A stretch of DNA of 53,231 nt, taken from positions 1-53,231 of the forward strand of contig JANJXC010000041.1 of assembly GCA_024709225.1 (NCBI GenBank), given 5' to 3'. Below the pieces are notes generated by a model. That model was not told where the DNA came from. It saw nothing but the letters and a program-made list of their open reading frames with translations, and did not search any database. The position numbers and the translations under genes are program-made. Below, in pieces: positions 15,255 to 24,383 of this stretch (its first letter is position 1; each line of letters begins with the position of its first letter). Origin of the DNA: Gammaproteobacteria bacterium. GTDB taxonomy: Bacteria > Pseudomonadota > Gammaproteobacteria > Thiohalomonadales > Thiohalomonadaceae.

Positions 15255-16590
15255 GCGTTTTGTCCCGTATGCCGACGACCTTCCCATGAGACCCAGCACC
15301 GCCCTGCTCAGCCTGGAACAGACGCCGCCGCTGGCCGTGCCGTTGCGCTTTTTTCTGACTGCCCCCCTGTTCGGCGTTGCCGCTGCGCTGCTGGCGCTGT
15401 GGATCGGTCCGGAACACATGGGCTCGCGCTGGCAGCCGGGGGTGCTGGCCTTCACCCATCTGCTCACCCTGGGTTATCTGGCGATGGTGATGTTCGGTGC
15501 GCTGTTCCAGCTGTTGCCGGTGCTGGTCGGCGTGCGCCTGCGCCGGCCCCTGCCGACCGCCCGCGCCATCCATCTGTTGCTGGTCCTCGGCACGTTCCTG
15601 CTGGTCACGGCCTTTCTCACCGACGCCGACGGCTGGTTCGTCGCCGCCGCGGTGATGCTGGCGCTGGCGCTGGGCAGCTTCATCCTGGTCATCGGCCATG
15701 CGTTGTGGAACGCCTGCTCCGTCCACGAAACGGTGTGCGCCATGAAGCTGTCGGTGACGGCGCTCGGCGTGACGCTGCTGCTGGGCCTGTTGCTGGTGCT
15801 GGCCCATGTGGGCAGCGACCTTGCCCCCCGCGACCTGCTGATCGATTTGCACCTCGCCTGGGGCCTGCTGGGCTGGGCCGGCCTGTTGCTGATCGGGGTC
15901 GCCTATCAGGTGGTGCCGATGTTCCAGATCACGGCGGAATATGCGCCGCACCTGCGGCGCTGGTTGCCCTGGGCGGTAGTGCTGCTGCTCATCACCTGGT
16001 CGCTGTCCTTTCTGCATCTGCCGGCGCTGGCCTGGCTGCCGGGACTCGGGCTGGCGATGGTGTTTGCACTATTCGCCATGGCCACCCTGCAACTGCAACG
16101 CCGCCGTCTGCGCCGCCTACCCGACGTGACGGTGGATTTCTGGTATCTGGGCCTGCTGTGCATGCTGGCCGCTGCCGGCCTGTGGCTGCTGCATCAGGGC
16201 TGGCCGCAGGTGCTGCGCCTGCAGCAGTTTCATCTGTGGTGGGGCGTGCTGCTGCTGGTGGGCAGCGGCGGCGCCGTGATCAGCGGCATGCTGTACAAGA
16301 TCGTGCCGTTCCTGATCTGGCTGCACCTCAACAACCGCATGCAGGCGGCAGGGCAGTGGCAGGGGAAGATTCCCACCATGCGCCAGGTGATCGCCGAACG
16401 CAGCGCGCGGCACCATCTGTATCTGCACCTAGCCGCTGTCATGCTGCTTTTCCCCGGCACCGTTTGGCCGTTGCTGTTCTATCCGGCCCTGCTGGTCCTG
16501 GCCGCGGCCTACGCGGTGCAATGGTGGAACCTGGTGGGGGCGGCGCGGATGTACCGTGACGTGCTGCGTGAGGCCGGCGTGCAGGACTAG
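15247..16590 (+). CDS. NnrS-like / haem-copper oxidase subunit I-like membrane protein
   Basis: A 447-residue polytopic membrane protein with about 12 hydrophobic segments. Histidines lie within helices, for example AFTHLLTLGYLAMVMFGAL, LIDLHLAWGLLGWAGLLLIG and LQQFHLWWGVLLL, and YKIVPFLIWLHLNNRM lies near the end. This resembles the NnrS group, haem membrane proteins linked to NO tolerance. It overlaps the DUF2249 gene by 8 bp if the ATG at 15247 is used; the ATG at 15286 is an alternative. The last gene of the proposed NO-response operon. Family placement is moderate. Confidence 0.65.
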   Translation: MRKRFVPYADDLPMRPSTALLSLEQTPPLAVPLRFFLTAPLFGVAAALLALWIGPEHMGSRWQPGVLAFTHLLTLGYLAMVMFGALFQLLPVLVGVRLRRPLPTARAIHLLLVLGTFLLVTAFLTDADGWFVAAAVMLALALGSFILVIGHALWNACSVHETVCAMKLSVTALGVTLLLGLLLVLAHVGSDLAPRDLLIDLHLAWGLLGWAGLLLIGVAYQVVPMFQITAEYAPHLRRWLPWAVVLLLITWSLSFLHLPALAWLPGLGLAMVFALFAMATLQLQRRRLRRLPDVTVDFWYLGLLCMLAAAGLWLLHQGWPQVLRLQQFHLWWGVLLLVGSGGAVISGMLYKIVPFLIWLHLNNRMQAAGQWQGKIPTMRQVIAERSARHHLYLHLAAVMLLFPGTVWPLLFYPALLVLAAAYAVQWWNLVGAARMYRDVLREAGVQD

Positions 16591-16595
16591 CCGGA

Positions 16596-16611
16596 CATCA
16601 GGGCCCTGATG
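16596..16611. terminator. 16-bp palindrome after the NnrS-like gene
   Basis: CATCAGGGCCCTGATG is perfectly self-complementary and starts 5 bp after the stop. There is no U-run, so a terminator role is only possible. Confidence 0.35.
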
Positions 16612-16746
16612 CGCCGCGCGTCGCCGGGCGGACACTCATCCGGCACCGCCATTCAGTCGTGGTGCCCACCACGGCATACGTTATTTTTTTGGCCTGACGG
16701 CGCTATACTCCGGCTATCGCAAGGTAGCCAGGAAAGGCATTCACGG

Positions 16747-18012
16747 ATGAAAATTTCCCCCCTCTGGTCGGGTATGGCAGTGGCTGCTGCCGGTCTGCTT
16801 CTGACCCTGATCCTCGTCTACCAAGATCAACAACGGCAGGACCTCCGGCAACAGGCGGAAGTGGCACAGGAATTGCGCCTGCTGCGCGCGCGCGTCGAAG
16901 GTCTGCTCGATAAATACCTCTATCTCGGCACGGGCCTGGCCGCCTATGTCGCTACCCATCCGGATGTTTCATCGTATGACTTCGCGGCGCTGATGCAGCG
17001 CATCGCGCAGGGCGATGTACTGCTGCGCGGCGTGATGCTGTTGCGTGATGACCAGCCCAGCCATGTGTATGCGCCGCCGCCGCGGGTCAATTCGACGAGC
17101 AGCGCCCTGCTGCGACTCAATCTCCCGGTCATGGTGCCGGAGGTGGGCAAGCTGCGTCGCTGGGGTTCGCTGGAAATCGATCTCGACCGTGGCGAGCTGC
17201 TGCTGCTGGCCGGTCTGCCCCGCTCCGGCGACCCGCTGCAGATCGCGGTGCGCAGCCACGATGGTCTTCTGCTGGCCGGCACACCCGAGGTATTTGCCGC
17301 GGCACAGGTGCGGACGGAGATCGTCCTTCCCGATGGCCGCTGGTCGATTGCCGGGCGCGCCGGCCCGCCCTCCGACCGGTGGTACTGGCTGGTGCTGCTC
17401 GGCGGGTTTGCCGCCTTGCTGGGGGGGGTGCTGACCTGGCGCTGGCAGACTGCCCGGGTCGACACCTACCACCAGGCCCTGCACGACTGCCTCACCGGCC
17501 TGCCCAATCGCCGCCTGTTGCAGGACCGCGTGCAGCAGGCCTGCGCCGCTGCCGCACGCTCACGCCGCCGGATTGTGTTGATGTACCTGGACCTGGACAA
17601 CTTCAAGCCGGTCAATGACAACTACGGCCACCACGCCGGCGATGCGGTGCTGTGCGACGTGGCGCGGCGGCTGCATCATTGCGTGCGCCGCAGCGATACC
17701 GTGGCCCGGGTGAGCGGCGATGAGTTCGTGCTGGTGTTGGAAGAGCTGACGGATGTCGCCGAGGCCGAGGCGGTGGCGGACAAGGTGCTGACCATCTTTG
17801 CCCGCCCCATCGTGGTGGGCGAGCATGCCTTCGTGCTCGGTTGCAGCATCGGGATGGTGGCCATGGAGCCCGGCTGCGATGTGGATGTGGCACTGATGCG
17901 TGCAGACAACGCCATGTATCGGGCCAAGCGCGATGGCAAGAACAGCTACCGCTGGTATGTCCCGGTACCGGAGCAGCTCAACCTGGAAGTGGCGGCAGAA
18001 GCGGCGGTGTAA
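16747..18012 (+). CDS. Membrane diguanylate cyclase with periplasmic sensor region
   Basis: A 421-residue protein that should make cyclic di-GMP from two GTP. One transmembrane helix (about 6-25) is followed by a sensor region to about 210 with a coiled stretch and CHASE-like sequence (VATHPDVSSYDFAALMQRI), then a second helix (YWLVLLGGFAALLGGVL) and a C-terminal GGDEF domain. The active-site motif is SGDEF, an accepted variant. RRSD five residues before it is the RxxD product-inhibition site, and DLDNFKPVNDNYGHHAGD is intact. The ATG at 16747 follows AGGAAAGG. Confidence 0.9.
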   Translation: MKISPLWSGMAVAAAGLLLTLILVYQDQQRQDLRQQAEVAQELRLLRARVEGLLDKYLYLGTGLAAYVATHPDVSSYDFAALMQRIAQGDVLLRGVMLLRDDQPSHVYAPPPRVNSTSSALLRLNLPVMVPEVGKLRRWGSLEIDLDRGELLLLAGLPRSGDPLQIAVRSHDGLLLAGTPEVFAAAQVRTEIVLPDGRWSIAGRAGPPSDRWYWLVLLGGFAALLGGVLTWRWQTARVDTYHQALHDCLTGLPNRRLLQDRVQQACAAAARSRRRIVLMYLDLDNFKPVNDNYGHHAGDAVLCDVARRLHHCVRRSDTVARVSGDEFVLVLEELTDVAEAEAVADKVLTIFARPIVVGEHAFVLGCSIGMVAMEPGCDVDVALMRADNAMYRAKRDGKNSYRWYVPVPEQLNLEVAAEAAV

Positions 18013-18013
18013 G

Positions 18014-18144
18014 CGGTGAGGCAGATACAAGATACAAGAGGAAAGATGCAAGGGAATGTGTGCGCTGCGCGCACGGTCGTATGAATTCCAGAACAACACG
18101 AGCGCAGCGAATTCATTTACTTTTATCTTGTATCTGCCTCACCG
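18014..18144. repeat. Inverted-repeat element with 21-bp perfect arms between convergent genes
   Basis: The 21-bp left arm starting CGGTGAGGCAGATACAAG (18014-18034) is exactly complementary to 18124-18144. The element begins 2 bp after the diguanylate cyclase stop, and its right arm contains the stop codon of the gamma-glutamyltransferase gene. Sequence AGAGGAAAGATGCAAG just inside the left arm recurs at 25362, so both belong to one family. It could serve as a bidirectional terminator. Confidence 0.85.
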
Positions 18145-19803
18145 CACCTCGGCCGTGCCTTCCCCGCGCGGGTCGCTGGCCGCCAGCACGCGCCTTCCCC
18201 GCCGATCCCACCATACCGCCTGCATATTGCCCCAGGGCTGCGCTACCTGCTGCAGGCTGTGGCCGCGCAGGGTCAGTTCGTCCTGCAGGTCCGCACTGAA
18301 GGCCCCCGGCTCGAACTGCAGGGTATCCGGCAGGTACTGGTGGTGAAAGCGCGGCCGCGTGACCCAGTCGGCCGGCGCCCGGCCGGCGGCAAACTCCAGC
18401 GTACCCAGCAGCACCATCGTGATGATGCGGCTGCCACCAGGGGTGCCGAGGATCGCCACACCGTCAGGGCCATCGATGAAGGTCGGCGTCATGCTCGACA
18501 GCGGCCGCTTGCCCGGCGCGATGGCATTGGCCTCGGCGCCCACCAGGCCGTAGGCGTTGGGTACGCCGGGTTTGGCGGAGAAGTCGTCCATTTCGTCGTT
18601 GAGCAGGACGCCGCTACCTTCCGGCATGAAGCCGGAGCCGAAGGGATAGTTGATACTGAGCGTGGCGGCCACGCGGTTGCCGTCGCGGTCGAGGATGGAC
18701 AGGTGGGTGGTGTGGTAGCCGCCCGGCGCGGCGGCGATGCCGGGCAACGCAGCACTGGGCGTCGCCTGTGCCCGGTCGATGCCGGCGCGCAATGACGCCG
18801 CATAGGCCGGGTCGGTGAGGCGCGTCACCGGCACGTCCACGAAATCCGGGTCGCCGAGGAATGCGGCCCGGTCACGGTAGGCGCGGCGCATGGCCTCCAC
18901 CGCAAGGTGGACCCGGTCGGCCTCGGCCAGTGTCCCCCAGTCATAGCCGGCGAGGATGTTGAACATCTGCAGCAGGGCAACGCCGCCGGAGGAGGGCGGT
19001 GCCGCGGTGGTGACGGTCAGGCCGCGGTAACTGCCGCGCAGCGGTATCCGCTCCACCACCCGATAGTCGCGCAGGTCCTGTTCGCTCCAGATGCCGCCGG
19101 CCTGGCGCACCCCGTCCAGCATGGCGCGGGCGGTGGGGCCTTGGTAGAAACCGGCGTGCCCGGAACGGGCCAGCCGCTCCAGGGTGGTTGCGAGGTCCGG
19201 CTGACGGATGCGGTGACCCAGCGGCGGCACGGCATGGTCCTTGAGGAAGGTCCGCGCGGCGGCAGGGGAGGCGCGCAGGGTCTCCTGCCGGAACGTGGTC
19301 ATACGCTGGTAGTGTTCGCTTACTTCAAAGCCACCACGGGCATGGCGGATGGCGGGGGCCAGGCTGTGCGTCAGGGGCAGGCGACCGTAGTGTTCGGCGA
19401 TATGCGCCAGCGCGGCCGGGGCACCGGGGATGGCGGCGGCGAGGGCGCCATCCATGGACAGTCCCGGCACCACCTCGCCTTTGGCATCCAGGTACATGTC
19501 CCGATGGGCCGCCAGCGGCGCCCGCTCGCGGCCGTCCACCATCACCTGCCGGCCGTCGCCGGCGCGGTGCAGCAGCCAGAAGCCGCCGCCGCCGAGGCCA
19601 GAACTGTACGGCTCCACCACCGCCAGAACCGCACTCACCGCCACGGCGGCATCGAAGGCGTTGCCGCCGGCGGCGAGGATTTCGTGACCGGCAGCGGTGG
19701 CCAGGGGGTGGGCGCTGGCTACCGCCGCCGCCGGCGGCCGCTCCATGGCCTGGGCGGATGACCACAGCGCCAGCAGCAGTAGCAATAGGGTACGGATGTG
19801 CAT
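18139..19803 (-). CDS. ggt: Gamma-glutamyltransferase, periplasmic
   Basis: A 554-residue gamma-glutamyltranspeptidase precursor, which cleaves glutathione's gamma-glutamyl bond in the periplasm. Signal peptide residues 1-19 end in AQA. The protein self-cleaves before the catalytic threonine, T365 in YHTTHLSILD. PLSSMTPT and TPGGSRIIT of the small subunit and the oxyanion glycines are present. SYRGLTVTTAAPPSSGG fits the large subunit. The ATG at 19803 has GAGGTACCGCC before it. The start of the ferredoxin lies upstream on the same strand, with a terminator in the gap. Its stop lies in the inverted-repeat arm. Confidence 0.95.
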   Translation of the reverse strand: MHIRTLLLLLLALWSSAQAMERPPAAAVASAHPLATAAGHEILAAGGNAFDAAVAVSAVLAVVEPYSSGLGGGGFWLLHRAGDGRQVMVDGRERAPLAAHRDMYLDAKGEVVPGLSMDGALAAAIPGAPAALAHIAEHYGRLPLTHSLAPAIRHARGGFEVSEHYQRMTTFRQETLRASPAAARTFLKDHAVPPLGHRIRQPDLATTLERLARSGHAGFYQGPTARAMLDGVRQAGGIWSEQDLRDYRVVERIPLRGSYRGLTVTTAAPPSSGGVALLQMFNILAGYDWGTLAEADRVHLAVEAMRRAYRDRAAFLGDPDFVDVPVTRLTDPAYAASLRAGIDRAQATPSAALPGIAAAPGGYHTTHLSILDRDGNRVAATLSINYPFGSGFMPEGSGVLLNDEMDDFSAKPGVPNAYGLVGAEANAIAPGKRPLSSMTPTFIDGPDGVAILGTPGGSRIITMVLLGTLEFAAGRAPADWVTRPRFHHQYLPDTLQFEPGAFSADLQDELTLRGHSLQQVAQPWGNMQAVWWDRRGRRVLAASDPRGEGTAEVR

Positions 19804-19819
19804 GGCGGTACCTCGCAAA

Positions 19820-19843
19820 TGAAAAAGGCTCCCGACGGAGCCT
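19820..19843 (-). terminator. Terminator after the ferredoxin gene
   Basis: On the minus strand AGGCTCC-GTCG-GGAGCCT is followed by TTTTTC. It lies 26 bp after the ferredoxin stop and 17 bp before ggt. Confidence 0.85.
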
Positions 19844-19868
19844 CTTTCACCTTGATTGCGCTGGATTA

Positions 19869-20123
<255 letters not shown>

Positions 20124-20177
20124 CTAACCTCCTGCTGACGGGCGCCGGGGCGCCCTATGGATACAATGCGCCCTATA

Positions 20178-20687
<510 letters not shown>

Positions 20688-20715
20688 TCATAGCACGGCG
20701 CCCGCGCCGGGCGCG

Positions 20716-21276
20716 TTACGGCGCCTGCAACAGGCTGTAGCGCACCTGCCCCGCCTGCTTGCTGCGCAGCAGCTCCCAGTCCGGCGGCAGCGGCGGCTCA
20801 CCCAGTTCCGCTTCGTTTTCCACATACACCCGCGCACCGGATGCAAGCCAGCCGGCGCCGAGTTTTTCCAGGCAGGCCGGCAGCAGATCCCTGCGGAATG
20901 GCGGGTCGAGGAATACCACGTCGAAGGGGCGCGGCGGGCGTTGCAGAAAGGCCAGCGCATCGGCCTGCACCACGCTGGCACCATGGGCGCCGAGCAATTT
21001 GAAATTCTGTTCCAGCTGCACGATGACGCGCCGATCGGTATCGACGAATACCACTTCCGCCGCGCCGCGCGACAACGCCTCCAGACCCAGCGCGCCGCTG
21101 CCGGCATACAGGTCGAGGCAGCGTGCGCCCTGAATGATCGGGGCGAGCCAGTTGAACAGCGTTTCGCGCACCCGATCGGGACTGGGACGCAGCCCCTCCA
21201 CGTCGGGAAAGCTGACGCGGCGGCTGCGCCAGGTGCCGCCGATGATGCGCAGTTGATTGGGTCCGTGCCGCGGCAT
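20716..21276 (-). CDS. rsmD: 16S rRNA (guanine(966)-N2)-methyltransferase
   Basis: A 186-residue Rossmann-fold methyltransferase. It has LRIIGGTWRSRRVSFP, RPSPDRVRETLFNWL, the SAM loop DLYAGSGALGLEALSRGA, and the catalytic DPPF (FLDPPFRRDLL). It modifies 16S rRNA G966 in the 30S subunit. I prefer the ATG at 21276 because GAGG lies 6 bp upstream; an in-frame ATG at 21288 would add four residues. It precedes coaD, the usual neighbour. Confidence 0.95.
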   Translation of the reverse strand: MPRHGPNQLRIIGGTWRSRRVSFPDVEGLRPSPDRVRETLFNWLAPIIQGARCLDLYAGSGALGLEALSRGAAEVVFVDTDRRVIVQLEQNFKLLGAHGASVVQADALAFLQRPPRPFDVVFLDPPFRRDLLPACLEKLGAGWLASGARVYVENEAELGEPPLPPDWELLRSKQAGQVRYSLLQAP

Positions 21277-21380
21277 GGGATTCCTCATAAAAACTTCCGA
21301 CTTTCAACGCAGACGAGTACATGGACGTGCTCGGCTGGAAATGTCTGGAACATATTTCCCAGACGCAAGGGGTGCCCGGG

Positions 21381-21460
21381 AATTCAAAATTCAAGATTCA
21401 AAATTTGTAATTCAAACGCTTGGTAGGTGGGTTTTGGATCCATGATGGTTTGAATTTTGG
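21381..21460. repeat. AT-rich repeat region near the M16 gene end
   Basis: AATTCAAAATTCAAGATTC stretches are followed by TTTGAATTTTGG. The arms are weakly complementary. This looks like a degenerate relative of the CAAGATTCAAG family, and fills the 21277-21464 gap. Confidence 0.4.
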
Positions 21461-21464
21461 AGGA

Positions 21465-22769
21465 CTATTTCCCGTTGCCGACGGTGACGGTGATGAGGCG
21501 CTCGGGGTCGACGCGCCGCTGGAAGGCGTCGCGGATCTGTTCGGCGCTCACCGCGTTCACCCGCTCGATGAAGCGATCGAGATAATCCAGCGGCAACTGG
21601 TAGAAGGCGATCATCGCCAGGTAACCGGCGATGTCGCTGTTGCTGTCGATATTGAGCGGAAAGCCGCCGGTAATGTTTTTCTTGGCGGCGATCAGCTCCT
21701 CTGCCGTCGGTCCTTCGCTGCGGTAACGTTGCAGGGTGGCACGCATGACGTCCAGCGCCTCGACCGCCGACTCGTTCTTGGTCTGCACGCCCATCTGGAA
21801 CGGGCCGGCCTGACGCATGGGCATGAAGTAGCTGTAGGCGCTGTAGGCGAGGCCGCGCTTTTCGCGCACCTCGTCGGAGATGCGCGACACCAGACCGGAG
21901 CCGCCGAGGATGTGGTTGCCCACGTACAGCGCGAAGTAGTCCGGGTCGCCGCGCTGCAGCACCGGCTGGCCGACCAGGATATGCGTCTGGCTCGACGGGT
22001 GGTTGATGCGCACGGTGTCGCCGGTCGGCGTGGACACCGCCGGCAGCGGGGCCTGCGTCGTGCCCTGCGGCAAGGGGCCGACCAGGGCCTCGGCCAGCCG
22101 CTCGGCCGTGCTGCGCTGCAGGTCACCGACGATGACCACGATGGCATTGCGCGCCACATAGTGGCGGCGATAGTGGGCCAGTACATCGGCGCGCTTGAGC
22201 GCCGCCACGCTCTGCGCCGTGCCCAGCGGCGGCTGCGCATAGGGATGGGCACCGTAGAGGGCGCGGTAAAAGGCGCGGTCGGCGAGGGCGCCGGGATTCT
22301 GCTCCTGGGCGCGCAGCCCCACCTGGACACGGCTGCGCTCACGCTCGAAGGCGGCGGCAGGAAAGGTGGGGGCGCGCAGGATCAGGGCCAGCGTATCCAC
22401 GGCCGGCTGCAACAGCGCAGCGTCGGTCAGGCTGCGCAGGCTGACGCTGGCGTAGTCGCGCCCGGCGCTGCTGCCGATGCGCGCGCCGAGGGCATCGAAC
22501 TGCTCGGCGATGGCATCGGCGTCCAGCGTGCCGGCGCCTTCCGTCAGCAGGCCCGCGGTCAGGTTGGCGACACCGGGCACGGCGTCACGTGCGCTGCCGC
22601 CGTCGAACACCACCTGCACATCCACCATCGGCAGCTCGTGCGCGGCGACGAAGTAGACGCGGGCACCGTTGCCGGTCTGCCAGTGTTCGATCTGCGGCAG
22701 GGCGGCGACGATGGCGGACCAGCACAGCAGAGCTACGACCATCAGTATCTTTTGCATGGCAAACTTCAT
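21465..22769 (-). CDS. M16 family peptidase-like protein, non-catalytic type
   Basis: A 434-residue secreted pitrilysin-family protein (signal peptide to about residue 23, ending in VAA). The zinc motif HxxEH is absent: the matching place reads NLTAGLLTEGAG. It is therefore the non-catalytic member of an M16B pair. Family sequence is clear in YARRNAIVVIVGD-like VARNAIVVIVGDL, HILGGSGLVSRISDEVREKRGLAYS and NITGGFPLNIDSNSDIAGYL. The ATG at 22769 has GAGGTTTCAAAC before it. It follows the catalytic partner with a repeat element in the gap. Confidence 0.9.
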   Translation of the reverse strand: MKFAMQKILMVVALLCWSAIVAALPQIEHWQTGNGARVYFVAAHELPMVDVQVVFDGGSARDAVPGVANLTAGLLTEGAGTLDADAIAEQFDALGARIGSSAGRDYASVSLRSLTDAALLQPAVDTLALILRAPTFPAAAFERERSRVQVGLRAQEQNPGALADRAFYRALYGAHPYAQPPLGTAQSVAALKRADVLAHYRRHYVARNAIVVIVGDLQRSTAERLAEALVGPLPQGTTQAPLPAVSTPTGDTVRINHPSSQTHILVGQPVLQRGDPDYFALYVGNHILGGSGLVSRISDEVREKRGLAYSAYSYFMPMRQAGPFQMGVQTKNESAVEALDVMRATLQRYRSEGPTAEELIAAKKNITGGFPLNIDSNSDIAGYLAMIAFYQLPLDYLDRFIERVNAVSAEQIRDAFQRRVDPERLITVTVGNGK

Positions 22770-22790
22770 GTTTGAAACCTCTACATCGCC

Positions 22791-22857
22791 GCAGGGTGCG
22801 CACTGCACACCACTCTATCGGCCCAAAGGTGTACGGTGCGCGGTGCGCATCCTACGC
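22791..22857. repeat. Inverted-repeat element, GTAGGGTGCG family, between the M16 genes
   Basis: GCAGGGTGCGCACTGCAC and GTGCGCGGTGCGCATCCTAC are imperfect complementary arms. It fills most of the gap between the two M16 genes. Confidence 0.7.
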
Positions 22858-22860
22858 GTG

Positions 22861-24255
22861 TCAATGTCGGGTGAGACCGCCTGCGGCGGCGCGCGGCGCG
22901 GTGCCGTCCAGCGGCTGCGGTTCGAGTACCGCGACGGTCAGGTTGTCGTCGACAAGGAACTCGCGCGCCACCGCCATCACCTGTTCCGGCGTCACCGCGG
23001 CGATACGCTGCGGATATTCATCCAGCAGGCGCCAGTCCAGACCGACGGTCTCCATCACGCCGATCTGCATTGCCTGATAGAACACCGAATCCAGTTCATA
23101 CACCTTGGCGGCGGTGACCTGCGCCTTGATGCGCGCCAGCTCGGCGCCGCTCACCGGTTCGCTCTTGAGACGCTCGATCTGCCCCTTGATGGCCTGTTCC
23201 AGCGCCGCGACGTCGTGGCCCTGCGCCGGCGTGCCGCTGAAGCTGAACAGGTCGCCGAGGCGGGCGGTGAGGGTGTAGCCGGCGCTGACGCCGGCGGCGA
23301 TCTGGCTGCCGCGCACCAGCTCGCGCGGCAGGCGCGCGCTGTCGCCGCCGTCGAGCACGCCGCCCAGCACCTCCAGCGCGTAGGGCTTCCAGTCCTCCGT
23401 CGCGGTCTTCAGCGTCGGCACCTTGTAACCCATGATCAGATACGGCAGTTCTGCCGGCGCCTTCACCACGACGCGGCGCACGCCGCGCTGCGGCGGCTCC
23501 AGGCGCGGCTTGGGCGGTGTGATGGTGCTGGGCTTGAGCGGGCCGTAGTGGCGCTCGGCCAGGGCGAATACCTCCTGCGGAACCACGTCGCCGACCACCA
23601 CCAGGGTGGCGTTGTTGGGTGCGTACCAGGTCTGATACCAGCGGCGCAGGTCGTCGGCCTGCAGATTTTCCAGGTCGTTCATCCAGCCGATGATGGGATG
23701 GCGGTAGGGGCTGGTCTGCCAGGCGGCAGCGCTGAACTGCTCCCAGGCGAGCGCCTGCGGGTTGTCGTCGGTGCGCAGCCGGCGCTCCTCCTTCACTACC
23801 TGCAATTCCTTGGCCGTTTCCTGCGGGTCCAGGGTGAGGTGGCGCATACGGTCGGCCTCCAGCTCGAAGGCGATGGGCAGGCGCGACTTTTCCAGCTGCT
23901 GGAAGTAGGCGGTGTAGTCCTGGGCGGTAAAGGCGTTCTCGCGGCCGCCCTGCTCGGCGATGATGCGCGAGAACTGGCCCGGCGGGTGATTGGGCGTGCC
24001 CTTGAACATCATGTGCTCCAGCACATGGGAGATACCGGTCAGGCCGTCGTATTCGTAGCTGCCGCCGACCTTGTACCACACCTGGGATACCACCACCGGG
24101 GCGCGGTGGTCCTCCTTGACGATCACCTTGAGACCGTTGGCCAGGGTGGTTTCATGTACCGGGCCGGTGGTGGTGACGGGGCGCGGCGCATCGGGCACGG
24201 CGGCGCAGCCGGCCAGCAGCGCGCTGGAGAGCAGGATGCCTGCAATGGGTTTCAT
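22861..24255 (-). CDS. M16 family zinc metallopeptidase, lipoprotein
   Basis: A 464-residue catalytic M16 peptidase. The inverted zinc motif is HVLEH in GISHVLEHMMFKGT, and the third zinc ligand Glu is expected about 76 residues on, in the LQVVKEERRLR stretch. A lipobox lies in LLAGC. It should degrade peptides in the periplasm with its inactive partner. The ATG at 24255 is chosen as the only start that gives a proper signal. It is divergent from ftsY, with 128 bp between them. Confidence 0.95.
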   Translation of the reverse strand: MKPIAGILLSSALLAGCAAVPDAPRPVTTTGPVHETTLANGLKVIVKEDHRAPVVVSQVWYKVGGSYEYDGLTGISHVLEHMMFKGTPNHPPGQFSRIIAEQGGRENAFTAQDYTAYFQQLEKSRLPIAFELEADRMRHLTLDPQETAKELQVVKEERRLRTDDNPQALAWEQFSAAAWQTSPYRHPIIGWMNDLENLQADDLRRWYQTWYAPNNATLVVVGDVVPQEVFALAERHYGPLKPSTITPPKPRLEPPQRGVRRVVVKAPAELPYLIMGYKVPTLKTATEDWKPYALEVLGGVLDGGDSARLPRELVRGSQIAAGVSAGYTLTARLGDLFSFSGTPAQGHDVAALEQAIKGQIERLKSEPVSGAELARIKAQVTAAKVYELDSVFYQAMQIGVMETVGLDWRLLDEYPQRIAAVTPEQVMAVAREFLVDDNLTVAVLEPQPLDGTAPRAAAGGLTRH

Positions 24256-24383
24256 CGGTCTGCCTTTATTGTTGCTTTGGTGAGTTGTGGCGAGGTGGTA
24301 GGATAGCACCGCCCTGCCATCGAAACGGTGTGCAGGAAGTGACAGCAGCCATCTGCCCAGGTTCCGCACAGAAAATCAGCCCC

